64,000 bases of DNA from Saccharopolyspora galaxeae. Lineage in GTDB: Bacteria; Actinomycetota; Actinomycetes; Mycobacteriales; Pseudonocardiaceae. Under the pieces are notes generated by a model, which saw only the letters and a program-made list of their open reading frames with translations, made no database searches and was not told where the DNA came from. Numbering within the stretch: the first letter of the stretch is position 1; every line of letters starts with the position of its first letter. This document shows, piece by piece, positions 34,378 to 42,979 of the stretch. The stretch spans positions 682,001-746,000 of the forward strand of contig NZ_JADDUE010000001.1 in assembly GCF_016526145.1 (NCBI RefSeq), given 5' to 3'. Made by a program: the position numbers and the translations under genes.

Positions 34378-34411
34378 GGTGACCGGTCCGTCCGGCGCGT
34401 GCACCGGTCAT
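34378..34411. terminator. Hairpin after the NLR gene
   Basis: TGACCGGT (34380-34387) pairs with ACCGGTCA (34403-34410) around a GC-rich loop, 30 bp beyond the NLR stop. Confidence 0.45.
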
Positions 34412-34468
34412 CGGACTGCTGCCTGCACGAAGGTGCCGAGGGCATTCGCGCGAGCCGGAAAGCACGGC

Positions 34469-34681
34469 ATGGCTACTGACGACACCACCGCCGACCTGCC
34501 ACCGCGGCCCGATCCCGAAACAGGCCAGCCGGTTACGCCGGAGGCGCCGACGCAGACGGCCGAGGGCTACAACGAGAAAAAGCCGAGCCGAGTGCCCGAT
34601 CCGCCGCCCTGGCAGCGCGACCTGATCCCGGTGGAGCACGGCGTGCGGGCGGCGAACCAGCGGGCGGGCCGGAACTGCTGA
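34469..34681 (+). CDS. Hypothetical hydrophilic protein (70 aa)
   Basis: Starts at ATG 34469 after CCGGAAAGC. The sequence is proline- and charge-rich (MATDDTTADLPPRPDPETG ... PWQRDLIPVEHGVRAA) with no hydrophobic core, so it is probably disordered. No family is recognised. It is bounded by hairpins on both sides and is the last plus-strand gene before the subtilase. Confidence 0.5.
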   Translation: MATDDTTADLPPRPDPETGQPVTPEAPTQTAEGYNEKKPSRVPDPPPWQRDLIPVEHGVRAANQRAGRNC

Positions 34682-34699
34682 AGGACAGTCTCCGGGCAT

Positions 34700-34744
34700 A
34701 AAAAACCGGTGGGCGGTCCACCCGGCGTGTGGACCGACCACCGG
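34700..34744. terminator. Bidirectional terminator before the subtilase 3' end
   Basis: CCGGTGGGCGGTCCAC (34706-34721) pairs with GTGGACCGACCACCGG (34729-34744) with one mismatch. A run of six A precedes it, so on the minus strand the stem is followed by U6. This is a classical Rho-independent terminator for the subtilase gene. Confidence 0.82.
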
Positions 34745-34763
34745 CTCATTCAGAACAACGACC

Positions 34764-35813
34764 TCACGGAGCCGCGGTTGCGGCCGCCGCGTCCACGATC
34801 CCGTGGCCGTACTGCAGGTCGTACTTCCCGGTCTCGTTGCTACCGGGGGCGTGCGCGGTGTCCATCAGCGCCTTCTCGACCTGGTCGGCCGAACGGCCCT
34901 GCGCGGTCAGCAACGCCGCCAGCCCGGACACGTGCGGCGCGGCCATCGAAGTGCCCGCCAGCGCGTCGTAATCCGGCTGCCCGCACTTCGGCGTGCCCAT
35001 GCCGCGCGGCACCGTGGCGATGATGTCGTCCGCGCAGACCTTGTTGCCCGCGCCGCCCGGAGCGGTCACGGCCTTCATGTCCAGCTTCAAGCCGAAGTTG
35101 GAGTAGTTCGCCCGCTGCTCACCGCGGTCGCTGGCCGCGACGCACATCGCGCCCTGCTCCCAAGACGGGGTGTCGCACAGCGGCGCGGTCTCGTTGCCCG
35201 CGGAAGCGACCACGACGACGCCCTTCTCGCGGGCGTAGGCCACCGCGTCCTTCGCGTCGGCGTTGAGGCCGAGCAGCGTCAGCAGCTGCGAGCCGGGCGG
35301 CGCGCCCAAGCTCAGGTTGATCACGTTGGCGCCGTTGTCGGCGGCGTAGCGGATGCCCGCACCGATGTCGGCGAACGAGCCGGAACCGTTCTCCAGCACC
35401 TTCACCGGCATGATCTTCGCGTCGGGGGCGACGCCCGCACCGCCGACACCGTTGTTCGCCGCCGCAGCCGCGATGCCGGAGACGTGCGTGCCGTGGATAT
35501 CGGTCTCCTGACCGACCCCGTCCGGCCCGCGCCAGTCGCCGTCGCCGCACGGCGCAGGCCCCCCGCCGCAGGCGAACGTCGCGCCCGGCACCAGCTGCGA
35601 CTGCAGATCCGGGTGTCCCATGTCGACACCGGTGTCGACCACGGCGATCGTCTGGCCCGCGCCGGTGCTGTTGTTCCAAGCATCCGTGGCGTGGACCTGG
35701 TCGAGTCCCCACTGCTGGCTTGCGAGGGGGTCGGTGGTGTCGGCGGCCGAGGCGGTCGGCGCTGCCAACGCGGTCACTCCGGCGACCGTTGCTACTAAGG
35801 CTCGCAAGCGCAT
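34764..35813 (-). CDS. Secreted subtilisin-family serine protease
   Basis: A 349-residue S8 peptidase. A signal peptide (about 1-23, ending PTASA) is followed almost at once by the catalytic domain: Asp60 in VVDTGVD, His107 in HGTHVSG, the oxyanion Asn in SAGNET and Ser in GTSMAAPH. There is no obvious I9 propeptide and only a short segment after the catalytic domain. Four or more cysteines suggest disulfides. It is exported and degrades protein outside the cell. No clear operon partner; the GH43 gene upstream has its own terminator. Confidence 0.93.
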   Translation of the reverse strand: MRLRALVATVAGVTALAAPTASAADTTDPLASQQWGLDQVHATDAWNNSTGAGQTIAVVDTGVDMGHPDLQSQLVPGATFACGGGPAPCGDGDWRGPDGVGQETDIHGTHVSGIAAAAANNGVGGAGVAPDAKIMPVKVLENGSGSFADIGAGIRYAADNGANVINLSLGAPPGSQLLTLLGLNADAKDAVAYAREKGVVVVASAGNETAPLCDTPSWEQGAMCVAASDRGEQRANYSNFGLKLDMKAVTAPGGAGNKVCADDIIATVPRGMGTPKCGQPDYDALAGTSMAAPHVSGLAALLTAQGRSADQVEKALMDTAHAPGSNETGKYDLQYGHGIVDAAAATAAP

Positions 35814-36164
35814 GGGCTGCTCCCGAGATTGGTGAAACTTTTCAAGGCAACAACGACAGCCTGACTACGGTCGTTGCGTCCTGTCACCGTCCGATCGCAG
35901 AATGCGCTGACCGGCGCAGTCCTACTAGGACAAATGGAGCAGCATGAACACGATAAAACGGACCCGGTGTCCGCTGTGGACGCCGGGTCCGCTCCCTCCC
36001 TTGCCCCATCCGGTTGCCTCGCAAGGAGATCGCGCGCCATCGGAATGGGACTGATCGGAACTCTAGCCCGCGCGGCCTTCGGATTGAACGGTTTGCGCAG
36101 GCCACGATCGGGTGTATTCCGCGCGCGGCCGCTCAGTGCGGGAGTCCGGTCGCGCGGGAGTCGG
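35814..36164. other. Intergenic region between GH43 and subtilase genes
   Basis: About 350 bp without a credible gene. It contains the GH43 terminator (35960-35990) and, nearer 35814, the subtilase promoter region, in which no clear -35/-10 pair was found. Confidence 0.4.
35955..35990 (-). terminator. Rho-independent terminator downstream of GH43
   Basis: Read on the minus strand, GGACCCGGCGTCC pairs with GGACACCGGGTCC around ACAGC and is followed by GTTTTATC. It lies about 175 bp after the GH43 stop. Confidence 0.72.
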
Positions 36165-37160
36165 TCAGGTTCGGGATTCCGGGCTCAGCACCGGATTCAA
36201 GCCGTCCCACGAGAGCCCGCCCATGTAGAGCCCGCGATCACCGGGCGGTGCGGGCAGATCGCCGTGGAACGCGATCCGGTCGCCATCGTCGAAAACGTCC
36301 TGGCCGCCGGGATTGCGGACCGAGCCGCCCAAGGCTTCCTTGCTCAGCAACGTGCCGGGAGCCTTGGTGAACGGGCCGGTCGGGCTCGGCGCGGTGGCGT
36401 AGTTGGTGAAGTAATCCCCGCTGTCGAAGGTGTTCCCGGAATAGAACAGCACGTATCCCTCCGGGCGGCGCACCAGCGTCGGAGCCTCCACGACACCGTT
36501 CTCCTCCGGACGGTCCGCGCTCAGCAACGACACGTCCGCGCCCGCGGGGGTGAGTCCGTCCGCGGCGACCGGTCGCAAGTGGATGGTCGACGGGCCGCTG
36601 CGCGCCCGCGCGCCACGGGAATCCTTGTAGAGCAGATACCGCTTTCCGTCGTCGTCGACGAAACTCGCCGGGTCGATCACGTCGCCCTGGCCCGGTGCGC
36701 AGATCAGCGGTTCCGGACTCGTCGGCTCGAACGGGCCGAGCGGGGAATCCGCGACCGCGGCACCGATGCATTGCCTGCCGGAAGGCGCGTGATTCGCGGT
36801 GTAGTAGAGCAGGTAGGTGCCGTCGTCGCGGGCGCTGACATCGGGCGCCCAGATGTTCAGGCTGCCGGACTCGGAAGGACCGATCCACGGCGGGAGTTTC
36901 GGGAGCACGTCGGGGCGTTGCTGCCACGGACCGGCCGGATCCGACGCGGTCGCCAATTGCACGTGATATCCGCCGGTGTTGGTGGCGTAGGCGTAGTAGG
37001 TGTCGTCCTCGGTGAAGACGTCGGGATCGGGGAAATTGCGGTTGATGACCTGCTGTGCCAACTCGGGCCCCCTGGTCGGTTCGCGCGCTTGCGCGTTCGG
37101 CGACAAGATCAGCAGGAGAATGGCGGCGAGCAGGCTGACGCTGGAGCGCTTTCGCGGCAC
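36165..37160 (-). CDS. Secreted glycoside hydrolase family 43 protein
   Basis: A 331-residue five-bladed beta-propeller glycosidase (arabinosidase, xylosidase or galactosidase types). A signal peptide (1-25, ending NAQA) precedes the domain. The three catalytic acids are visible: Asp45 in NFPDPDV, the Asp in DVIDPASF and the Glu in VVEAPTL. WAPDVSARDDGTYLLYYTA is typical of the family. The exact substrate cannot be read from sequence. A copy of the 51-bp palindrome lies about 100 bp upstream of its start. Confidence 0.9.
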   Translation of the reverse strand: MPRKRSSVSLLAAILLLILSPNAQAREPTRGPELAQQVINRNFPDPDVFTEDDTYYAYATNTGGYHVQLATASDPAGPWQQRPDVLPKLPPWIGPSESGSLNIWAPDVSARDDGTYLLYYTANHAPSGRQCIGAAVADSPLGPFEPTSPEPLICAPGQGDVIDPASFVDDDGKRYLLYKDSRGARARSGPSTIHLRPVAADGLTPAGADVSLLSADRPEENGVVEAPTLVRRPEGYVLFYSGNTFDSGDYFTNYATAPSPTGPFTKAPGTLLSKEALGGSVRNPGGQDVFDDGDRIAFHGDLPAPPGDRGLYMGGLSWDGLNPVLSPESRT

Positions 37161-37258
37161 GGTCCCTCCTTCGGTGTCCGTGCCAGTTCAGTCGCGCCCC
37201 TCCGGCCCCGCCCGCCACGTTCACCTCACGAGTGACACTCATCCGAGCGAGCAGGTCC

Positions 37259-37309
37259 GAGCGAACGGACCGCTCGTCCGACTAGATCAGCCGAACAGTC
37301 CGTTCGCTC
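37259..37309. repeat. Dispersed 51-bp palindromic repeat
   Basis: GAGCGAACGGACCG with CAGTCCGTTCGCTC around a CTAGATCAG loop, in the gap between the VanZ-RDD gene and the GH43 gene (both minus strand). One arm has an A instead of G. Confidence 0.82.
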
Positions 37310-37375
37310 GGAAAGATCGGGGGAGTGGATCACCTGATGGTGCGGAGAATGCGGGCGGAGATCACGGGGAGTGGG

Positions 37376-38653
37376 TCATTTCTCGGCCGAGGTGGCGTAT
37401 TCGACCGCGCCCGCTTCGGGGGCGGATTCGCGCGTGGCGCGGGTGTGCGGCAGCGCGGAGTTCGACACCCCGGAGGCCAGCTCGTGCACGCTGCGGTCCT
37501 GCGGATTCCGCCGCACCACCACCGCGTACACCACGAGCCCGATGTGGATGAACACGACGGGCACCGCCAACACCAGGCAACGCACCAGCGTGCGGCCATC
37601 GAACGTGTCGAAGACCTGCTGCTGCACGTACGCCGGGTTCTGCTGGATCTGCGCGACGATCCCTCGCCACACGTCCGCTTCGGACACGAGGTTGACCAGC
37701 AGGACCAGCGCCCCTCCGCCGTACATCGCCATGGGCGGCACGACCGGAAGCGCCATCAGCAAGGCGCGCAACAGCAACTTCCCCGCCGTGGGCCGCTTTC
37801 CGTCCGCAGTGGTCAGTCGCAGCAGCAGGAGCCACTTGCCCGGTGTGGTCCCGGTCAGCCTCGGCAGTCCCACGAACCACGCCAGGAAGACCACCGCTGC
37901 CGCGCCCGACATCAGGCGAAAGTCGACGGACATCCAGTACGCGGGGAACGCCGCGACCACCGCGCACGCCAAGCAGCCCGTCCAGTCCAGCAGCAGTGCC
38001 ACCACGCGCCGCCCGAAGGGGACGGGATGCCGCGCCAGCACCCGATCGTCGAAGTGCCGCGGGTGCGAAAGCCGCCGCACGATCGGACCGGCCAGCAGCC
38101 AGCCGATCACCGCACCGGAGGTGTTCACGATCAAATCGTCCACATCGGCCAGCCGGTACGGGCAGGGGTAGATCCCGAACAGCCCGGTGTACTGGGTGAT
38201 CTCGAACAGCAGCGAAGTGCCCAGACCCGCCAGCGTCGTGGGTAGCAGGCCCCAGCGCAGCAGGTAGCGCAGGAACATGCCGAGCGGGACGATCAGCGCG
38301 ATGTTGAAGACGGTCTTGTAGACCGCCGGATTGGTGAGGATCAGCGCGCTCAGCGTGAACTGGTGGTCCGCTTCCTTCCACACGTCGCCGAACGTGGAAC
38401 CCGGGATCAGCTGCGGCTCGCGCATCTTCGCGTACTTGGTGCACACGTCCACCGACCCGCTCGGCAGCGGCATGATGACGAGGCAGCACGTCGCGATCCC
38501 GTAATACGCGAACGTGTAGAACGACAATGCCGACCAGCGCATCACGCCGTGGCGGCGGTACAGCACGACCGCGACCGGGACGAGCATCACGAATGCCAGC
38601 GCCGGGAAGATCAATGCGGATGCGCGGATCGGTAGCAGATAGGTCTCGAGCAC
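37376..38653 (-). CDS. VanZ-RDD fusion membrane protein
   Basis: A 425-residue integral membrane protein. The N-terminal half is a VanZ-like domain (about residues 10-200) with IVPLGMFLRYLLRWG, SLLFEITQY and ADVDDLIVNTSGAVIGW. The C-terminal half is an RDD domain (about 215-380) with RRVVALLLDW and the GTTPGKWLLLLRL motif. VanZ domains are linked to teicoplanin resistance and cell-envelope functions; RDD proteins include transport-associated proteins. The fusion is common in actinomycetes. Roughly eight membrane segments. No operon partner. Confidence 0.85.
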   Translation of the reverse strand: MLETYLLPIRASALIFPALAFVMLVPVAVVLYRRHGVMRWSALSFYTFAYYGIATCCLVIMPLPSGSVDVCTKYAKMREPQLIPGSTFGDVWKEADHQFTLSALILTNPAVYKTVFNIALIVPLGMFLRYLLRWGLLPTTLAGLGTSLLFEITQYTGLFGIYPCPYRLADVDDLIVNTSGAVIGWLLAGPIVRRLSHPRHFDDRVLARHPVPFGRRVVALLLDWTGCLACAVVAAFPAYWMSVDFRLMSGAAAVVFLAWFVGLPRLTGTTPGKWLLLLRLTTADGKRPTAGKLLLRALLMALPVVPPMAMYGGGALVLLVNLVSEADVWRGIVAQIQQNPAYVQQQVFDTFDGRTLVRCLVLAVPVVFIHIGLVVYAVVVRRNPQDRSVHELASGVSNSALPHTRATRESAPEAGAVEYATSAEK

Positions 38654-38766
38654 GGGCCGCCAGTATTCCGCCGCCGCGGGCGGTTCCGGGAACGATCCGG
38701 TGGGATTCCGCGAACCTTCGGGATAACCCTTGTCGGCTTTTTCGGGTTCGCGGACCGGTCCCTGCG

Positions 38767-40101
38767 CTAGGAGGCCTCGGCCGCTGCCTTTCTGCGGGAG
38801 AACAGCAGGTTCAGCACGAGAGCGGCGAGGCAGCCGGTGCTGATCCCGGAATCCAGGACCGTGCGAAGGGCGGCCGGGGCGTGCTCGTAGAACTCCGGCT
38901 GCACGACCGGGATCAGTCCGATACCCAGCGATGCGGCCACGATCAGCTGCTGGAACGGATCGCCGAGGTCGGCGCGGCCCAGCGTGCGGATCCCGCTGGC
39001 CGCCACCGAACCGAACAGCACCAGCGCGGCGCCGCCCAGAACCGGTTGCGGCACGAGGGAAACCATCGCGCCCGCGATCGGGAACAACCCGAGCAGCACC
39101 AGAATCCCGCCCGCTGCTGCGACGACGAAGCGGCTGCGCACCCTGGTGAGCGCGACCAGCCCGATGTTCTGCGCGAACGCGCTGCAGGTGAAACCGCCGA
39201 ACAGCGCGCTGATCGCGCTTCCCGCGCCATCGGCCCGCAACCCGGCCGCGATGGTGCTCTCATCGGCGGGGCGGTCCACGATCTCGCCCAGCGCGATCAT
39301 GTCCGCGGTGCTCTCCATCATCGCCACCAGCATCACCACGCACATCGAGAGCGTGGCGCTGACGCTGAACGACGGCGTGCCCAGCTCGAACGGCATCGGC
39401 AGGTGGAACACCGGCGCCTGCTCGAACGTCGAGGTGTCCACCAGCCCGAACGGCCACGCCAGCAAGGTGCCGATCAGCAGGCCGATCAGCAGCGCGATGC
39501 GGTTCCAGAAGCCCTTCAGGAACCGGTTGAGCAGCAGCACCAGCACCAGCGTCACCGCGCCCAGCACGATCCGCGCGGGTGAGCCGTAGTCCGGTGCCGA
39601 CTGGTTCTGCCCGGCCATCCACTTGATGCCCACCGGCATCAGCGACAGCCCGATCAGCGTGATCACGGTGCCGTTCACGACCGGCGGGAAGAACCGCACC
39701 AGGCGCGAGAAGAACGGCGCGGCCAGGAACGCCAGCACACCGGCGATCAGCACCGCGCCGTAGACGACCGACAGCGGATTGCCGCTCACCGGTTGTGCCA
39801 CGATCGCCAGAATCGGTGCCACTGAGCCGAAAGTGACGCCGTTGACGAACGGCAGCCGCGCCCCGATCCGCCAAATCCCCAGCGACTGCAACAGAGTCGC
39901 CAGCCCGGCGGTGAACAGGCTCGCGCCGATCAGCAACGTCCGCTGCACCGCGGACAGCCCCAAGGACTCACCGATGATCAGCGGCGGCGCCACCACGCCC
40001 GCGTACATCGCGGCGACGTGCTGCAACCCGAACGCGGCCATCTTGGGCGGCGGGGGAATCTTGTCCACCGGATGCACGGCGGCTGTTTCATCGAGGGCCA
40101 T
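38767..40101 (-). CDS. Urate/xanthine permease (NCS2 family)
   Basis: A 444-residue transporter with about 12-14 membrane segments: QHVAAMYAGVVAPPLIIG at the N-terminus (the QH motif in TM1), the substrate loop AFAQNIGLVALTRV and the GGFTCSAFAQN region. Nucleobase:cation symporters of this type import urate, xanthine or uracil. It is last in the minus-strand order regulator-uraD-HIU hydrolase-uricase-permease, so urate is the most likely substrate. A 160-bp gap to uricase could hold its own promoter. Confidence 0.92.
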   Translation of the reverse strand: MALDETAAVHPVDKIPPPPKMAAFGLQHVAAMYAGVVAPPLIIGESLGLSAVQRTLLIGASLFTAGLATLLQSLGIWRIGARLPFVNGVTFGSVAPILAIVAQPVSGNPLSVVYGAVLIAGVLAFLAAPFFSRLVRFFPPVVNGTVITLIGLSLMPVGIKWMAGQNQSAPDYGSPARIVLGAVTLVLVLLLNRFLKGFWNRIALLIGLLIGTLLAWPFGLVDTSTFEQAPVFHLPMPFELGTPSFSVSATLSMCVVMLVAMMESTADMIALGEIVDRPADESTIAAGLRADGAGSAISALFGGFTCSAFAQNIGLVALTRVRSRFVVAAAGGILVLLGLFPIAGAMVSLVPQPVLGGAALVLFGSVAASGIRTLGRADLGDPFQQLIVAASLGIGLIPVVQPEFYEHAPAALRTVLDSGISTGCLAALVLNLLFSRRKAAAEAS

Positions 40102-40260
40102 CGCGGACTCCTAGGCCGGGAGGGATTTCGGCTCGAGTGCTACCCGGGAGGAGCCCTCGCCGGGTTTCCGTCGGATCAACGCTGATCGCCCGTTCCAGGG
40201 CGCGCGGAATCGCGAGTGGTGAGAAGTTGAGAAAACTGCCTGCGGAGTTCGCCGGTTACC

Positions 40261-41151
40261 TCAGAACTCCGGGAGGCTGTACCAGGCGGCCGCAGCGGGT
40301 TCGACGTCGTCGCGGGTCACGGTGCCTTCGATCAGGCCGTACGGGCGGTCCGCGGCGAAGAAGACCTCGTTTTCGTTGACCATCCCGAACGGGCTCATGT
40401 CGACCAGGAAGTTGTGCTTGTTCGGCAGCGACAACCGGACTTCGGCGACCTCCGGGTGCTTTTCCAGCACCGAGCGGCCCATTTCGTACAGCGTCTGCTG
40501 CAAGGCGTAGCTGTGCGTCGTGGCGAACGCCTCGAGCATGGTGGCGCGGATTTCGCCGAAGCTCTTGTCCCAATCCACGTCGGTGCCGAGGTAGCGCCAG
40601 CGCGCGGTCACCGCGGTGGACAAGATCCGGTCGGTGGTCTCCTGCAGCGTGGTGTACTCGTCCTTCGGGTAGCCCCAGAACTCCGAGCCGGTCGACTTCA
40701 GCACCACCAGGTTCTTCAGGCCCGCGACGACGTGCGACACCGAGCCGTCCAAGGTGACCGCGACCGTCCTGGCCTCGTCGCCGTCGCGGTGGAAGGCGTG
40801 GTCGTGGCCTTCGCCGCCGACCGGAATGCGCGCCCACGGGTGTTCCTCGACCAGCACGCGCGCGCCGTGCACGGGTTCTTGCGTGTCGATGAAGTGCCTG
40901 CCCAGCCGCAGCGCGAAGTCCTCGATCGCGCCGATCGGGGCCTGCTTGGCGAAGGCGTAGGCGGTGTTCTTCTGCGTGTCGGTCGGCAGCACGTTGGTGT
41001 TGTCGCCGGTGTAGTGCGCCTCGTCGAACTTCCCGCGCAGCGCGGTGCTCACGGTCAGATCGCGGAGGCCGTGCCTGCTGGTGGCGCGATCCACCGCCAC
41101 CAAGCGGACTTCGGCCTTCCCGTACTGATTCGGTCCCATGACGATGCCCAT
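40261..41151 (-). CDS. pucL: Urate oxidase (uricase)
   Basis: A 296-residue cofactor-free oxidase converting urate to 5-hydroxyisourate with O2. It has two tandem T-fold halves. Active-site features: the Lys/Thr dyad (GKAEVRLV and TGDNTNVLPTDTQKNT), LKSTGSEFWGY, and the Asn/His segment LPNKHNFLVDM near the C-terminus. It ends six bases before the upstream HIU hydrolase gene, so they are cotranscribed. There is no peroxisomal tail, as expected. Confidence 0.97.
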   Translation of the reverse strand: MGIVMGPNQYGKAEVRLVAVDRATSRHGLRDLTVSTALRGKFDEAHYTGDNTNVLPTDTQKNTAYAFAKQAPIGAIEDFALRLGRHFIDTQEPVHGARVLVEEHPWARIPVGGEGHDHAFHRDGDEARTVAVTLDGSVSHVVAGLKNLVVLKSTGSEFWGYPKDEYTTLQETTDRILSTAVTARWRYLGTDVDWDKSFGEIRATMLEAFATTHSYALQQTLYEMGRSVLEKHPEVAEVRLSLPNKHNFLVDMSPFGMVNENEVFFAADRPYGLIEGTVTRDDVEPAAAAWYSLPEF

Positions 41152-41157
41152 TGAGGA

Positions 41158-41481
41158 TCAGCTCCCTCGGTAGGTGGAGAACGCGAACGGGCTCAGCAGC
41201 AGCGGAACGTGGTAGTGCTGGGCGGGATCGGTGATCCGGAACGGGATCCGGACCCGCGGGTAGAAGGTTTCGGTGCCCTGGCGGGCGAAGTAGTCGCCGG
41301 TCTCGAAGATCACCTCGTAGTCGCCCGCTGCCAGCGAATCCGGGCCGAACTCCGGGATCCGGCCGTCGCCGTCGGTGACGCCTTCGGCCAACGTCGACTC
41401 CGCGCCGGCCAGGCGGACGGTGACGCCGGTCGCCGGGCGGCCCAGCGCGGCGTCCAGCACGTGCGTCGTCACAGCGCTCAT
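41158..41481 (-). CDS. uraH: 5-hydroxyisourate hydrolase
   Basis: A 107-residue transthyretin-like enzyme opening 5-hydroxyisourate to OHCU. It shows THVLDAALGRPA at the start, the catalytic RIPFRI and HYHVPLLLSPFAFSTYRGS at the end (the YRGS tetrapeptide is the family signature). Its ATG overlaps the uraD stop, so the two are coupled. Confidence 0.96.
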   Translation of the reverse strand: MSAVTTHVLDAALGRPATGVTVRLAGAESTLAEGVTDGDGRIPEFGPDSLAAGDYEVIFETGDYFARQGTETFYPRVRIPFRITDPAQHYHVPLLLSPFAFSTYRGS

Positions 41482-41975
41482 TCGAGGACCTTCTCCAATC
41501 GCAGCAGCGCGATCTTGCGCAGTTCGTCGGCCACCACGCCCAGCTCGGTGCGCGGGTCGTTGTGCAGCCGGGAGCGCAGCACCTCCAGCAATTCGGCACC
41601 GCTGCGGCCGCTGGCGCAAACCAGGTAGACGTGGCCGAAGCGGTCCTCGTACTCCGCGTTCGCCGTCCGCAGCGCGCTCGCCAGCTCCGCGTCCCGGAAG
41701 TCCACACCGGACTGCTCCGATTTCGAGTGCGCGGCTTCCGCGCCCTGCCCCGAAGGGCGTTCACCGATCCGCGGGTGCGCGGACAGCGCGGCGTGCACTT
41801 CGTCGTCGGTGAGGTCGCGGGCGGCTTGGTCGGCCCGGTCGCGGAGCTCCCGCGACGAGTCGTACGGCCGGGCGTCGGCGACCACTGCGGCCCAGCGCGG
41901 CACGTCCAGGCACGCCCGCAGCTCGGCGAGCAGCGCGGGCCGATCCGCGGTGTTGAACCGGTCGGGTGCGGACAT
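41478..41975 (-). CDS. uraD: OHCU decarboxylase
   Basis: A 165-residue enzyme converting 2-oxo-4-hydroxy-4-carboxy-5-ureidoimidazoline to S-allantoin. Catalytic signatures: ALSAHPRIGERP (His) and SKSEQSGV, with the FGHVYLVCASGRSG core. ATG 41975 is chosen for the GGAGGGGAG ribosome site. First enzyme gene of the operon; its promoter and operator are clear just upstream. Confidence 0.95.
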   Translation of the reverse strand: MSAPDRFNTADRPALLAELRACLDVPRWAAVVADARPYDSSRELRDRADQAARDLTDDEVHAALSAHPRIGERPSGQGAEAAHSKSEQSGVDFRDAELASALRTANAEYEDRFGHVYLVCASGRSGAELLEVLRSRLHNDPRTELGVVADELRKIALLRLEKVLE

Positions 41976-42004
41976 CGGGCTCCCCTCCATTTCGTTGGGA
42001 AAGG

Positions 42005-42044
42005 AAGCTACGACCACCGCCGAACGGTGTCAACACTTTGTTGA
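42005..42044 (-). promoter_or_regulatory. uraD operon promoter with overlapping operator
   Basis: On the minus strand, TTGACA (42033-42028) and TAGCTT (42010-42005) are separated by exactly 17 bp. The perfect dyad TCAACA-AAG-TGTTGA (42044-42030) overlaps the -35 box. A repressor bound there would block the polymerase. The HTH gene just upstream is the obvious candidate. Confidence 0.75.
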
Positions 42045-42062
42045 AATTGCTGGTGGGGAGGG

Positions 42063-42413
42063 CTATTCGCGATTGAGGTAGTTGTAGACGGTGAATCGGC
42101 TGACGCCCAGCGCCTTGGCCACCGACTCCACCGACTTGCGCAACGTGAACGCGCCGCGCTCCTCCAGCAGCCGGACCGCCCGCTGCTTCTCGGCCCGTTC
42201 CAGCTCCGGCAGGCGCGCGCCCAGCTCCGCCTCCACCTCGGCGATCAGCCGGTCCAGCGCGCTCGTCAGCTCCGCGCCCGGTAGGCGCACCGCCAGCGCG
42301 GGCTCGCCTTCCCAGTACAGCAGCACGTCGCCGGCTTCCCGCTGCTCGACCGGAACTGCGGTGGCGTCGAGCCGCGTCAGCAGCGGCTCGATCGCGGAAG
42401 CCAACTCATGCAC
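42063..42413 (-). CDS. HTH regulator of the urate operon (DauR-like HTH)
   Basis: A 116-residue protein. The last 40 residues form the HTH (FTLRKSVESVAKALGVSRFTVYNYLN) found at the C-terminus of DauR-like and YheO-like regulators. The N-terminal 70 residues could bind a ligand or dimerise. It is immediately upstream of uraD in the same direction, with a strong promoter and operator between, so it most likely controls uricolysis in response to a purine intermediate. Confidence 0.8.
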   Translation of the reverse strand: MHELASAIEPLLTRLDATAVPVEQREAGDVLLYWEGEPALAVRLPGAELTSALDRLIAEVEAELGARLPELERAEKQRAVRLLEERGAFTLRKSVESVAKALGVSRFTVYNYLNRE

Positions 42414-42494
42414 GCGAACAGCCTAATAAGGAGTGCGCCGCGGACGGAGCGCGCAGCGGGTGGGGCAGCGCCCGGCGCGGATCAGGGGCGTCGA

Positions 42495-42770
42495 TCAGGG
42501 CTCGTCGGTGGTGATCTGAAGCGTGATCCGGTTCGCCCCGGCCGCCAACGCGGTGTCGAAGACGCCGGACAGCGCGCCGAGCACGGTCTCGCGCGGGCCG
42601 GTGACCGAGGTGCCGAGCGGGCCGAAGTCCGGCTCCAGCCCGGCCGCCCGCAGCCGGTCCCGCGCGGCCACCGCGTGCTGCGGCGGTTCCCCCTCGCCGC
42701 GGAACGGCTCGGTGGTGAACTCGGCCGTCACTGGTGATTGGGCCGTGACCTGCGATTCGGTCGGGTGCAT
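42495..42770 (-). CDS. MTH1187-family thiamine-binding protein
   Basis: A 91-residue ferredoxin-like protein of the MTH1187/YkoF family that binds thiamine or its pyrimidine. It has VTAEFTTEPFRGEGEPPQHAVAA, GLEPDFGPLGTSV and the closing strand NRITLQITTDEP. The first residues of the listed start are not conserved, so an internal start is possible. Unrelated in function to the flanking purine genes. Confidence 0.82.
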   Translation of the reverse strand: MHPTESQVTAQSPVTAEFTTEPFRGEGEPPQHAVAARDRLRAAGLEPDFGPLGTSVTGPRETVLGALSGVFDTALAAGANRITLQITTDEP

Positions 42771-42979
42771 GGGGGCCTCCGTCGAGTGCGGGGCGGGCCG
42801 GATTCCGCCCAGCCTACGACGCCGGACGAGGGCGACCGGGCCGGTCCGGAGCTGCCGGTGAGCAGATCCACGAACGGCCCGGCCTGCTCCGCAAGGTGAG
42901 AAGTGATCAAGCGGGCTTCCGCTGATCGGGCGAGTCGGGTGGAATGTGCGGGTAACCAGTCGTCAGTGAGGAGAGCACC

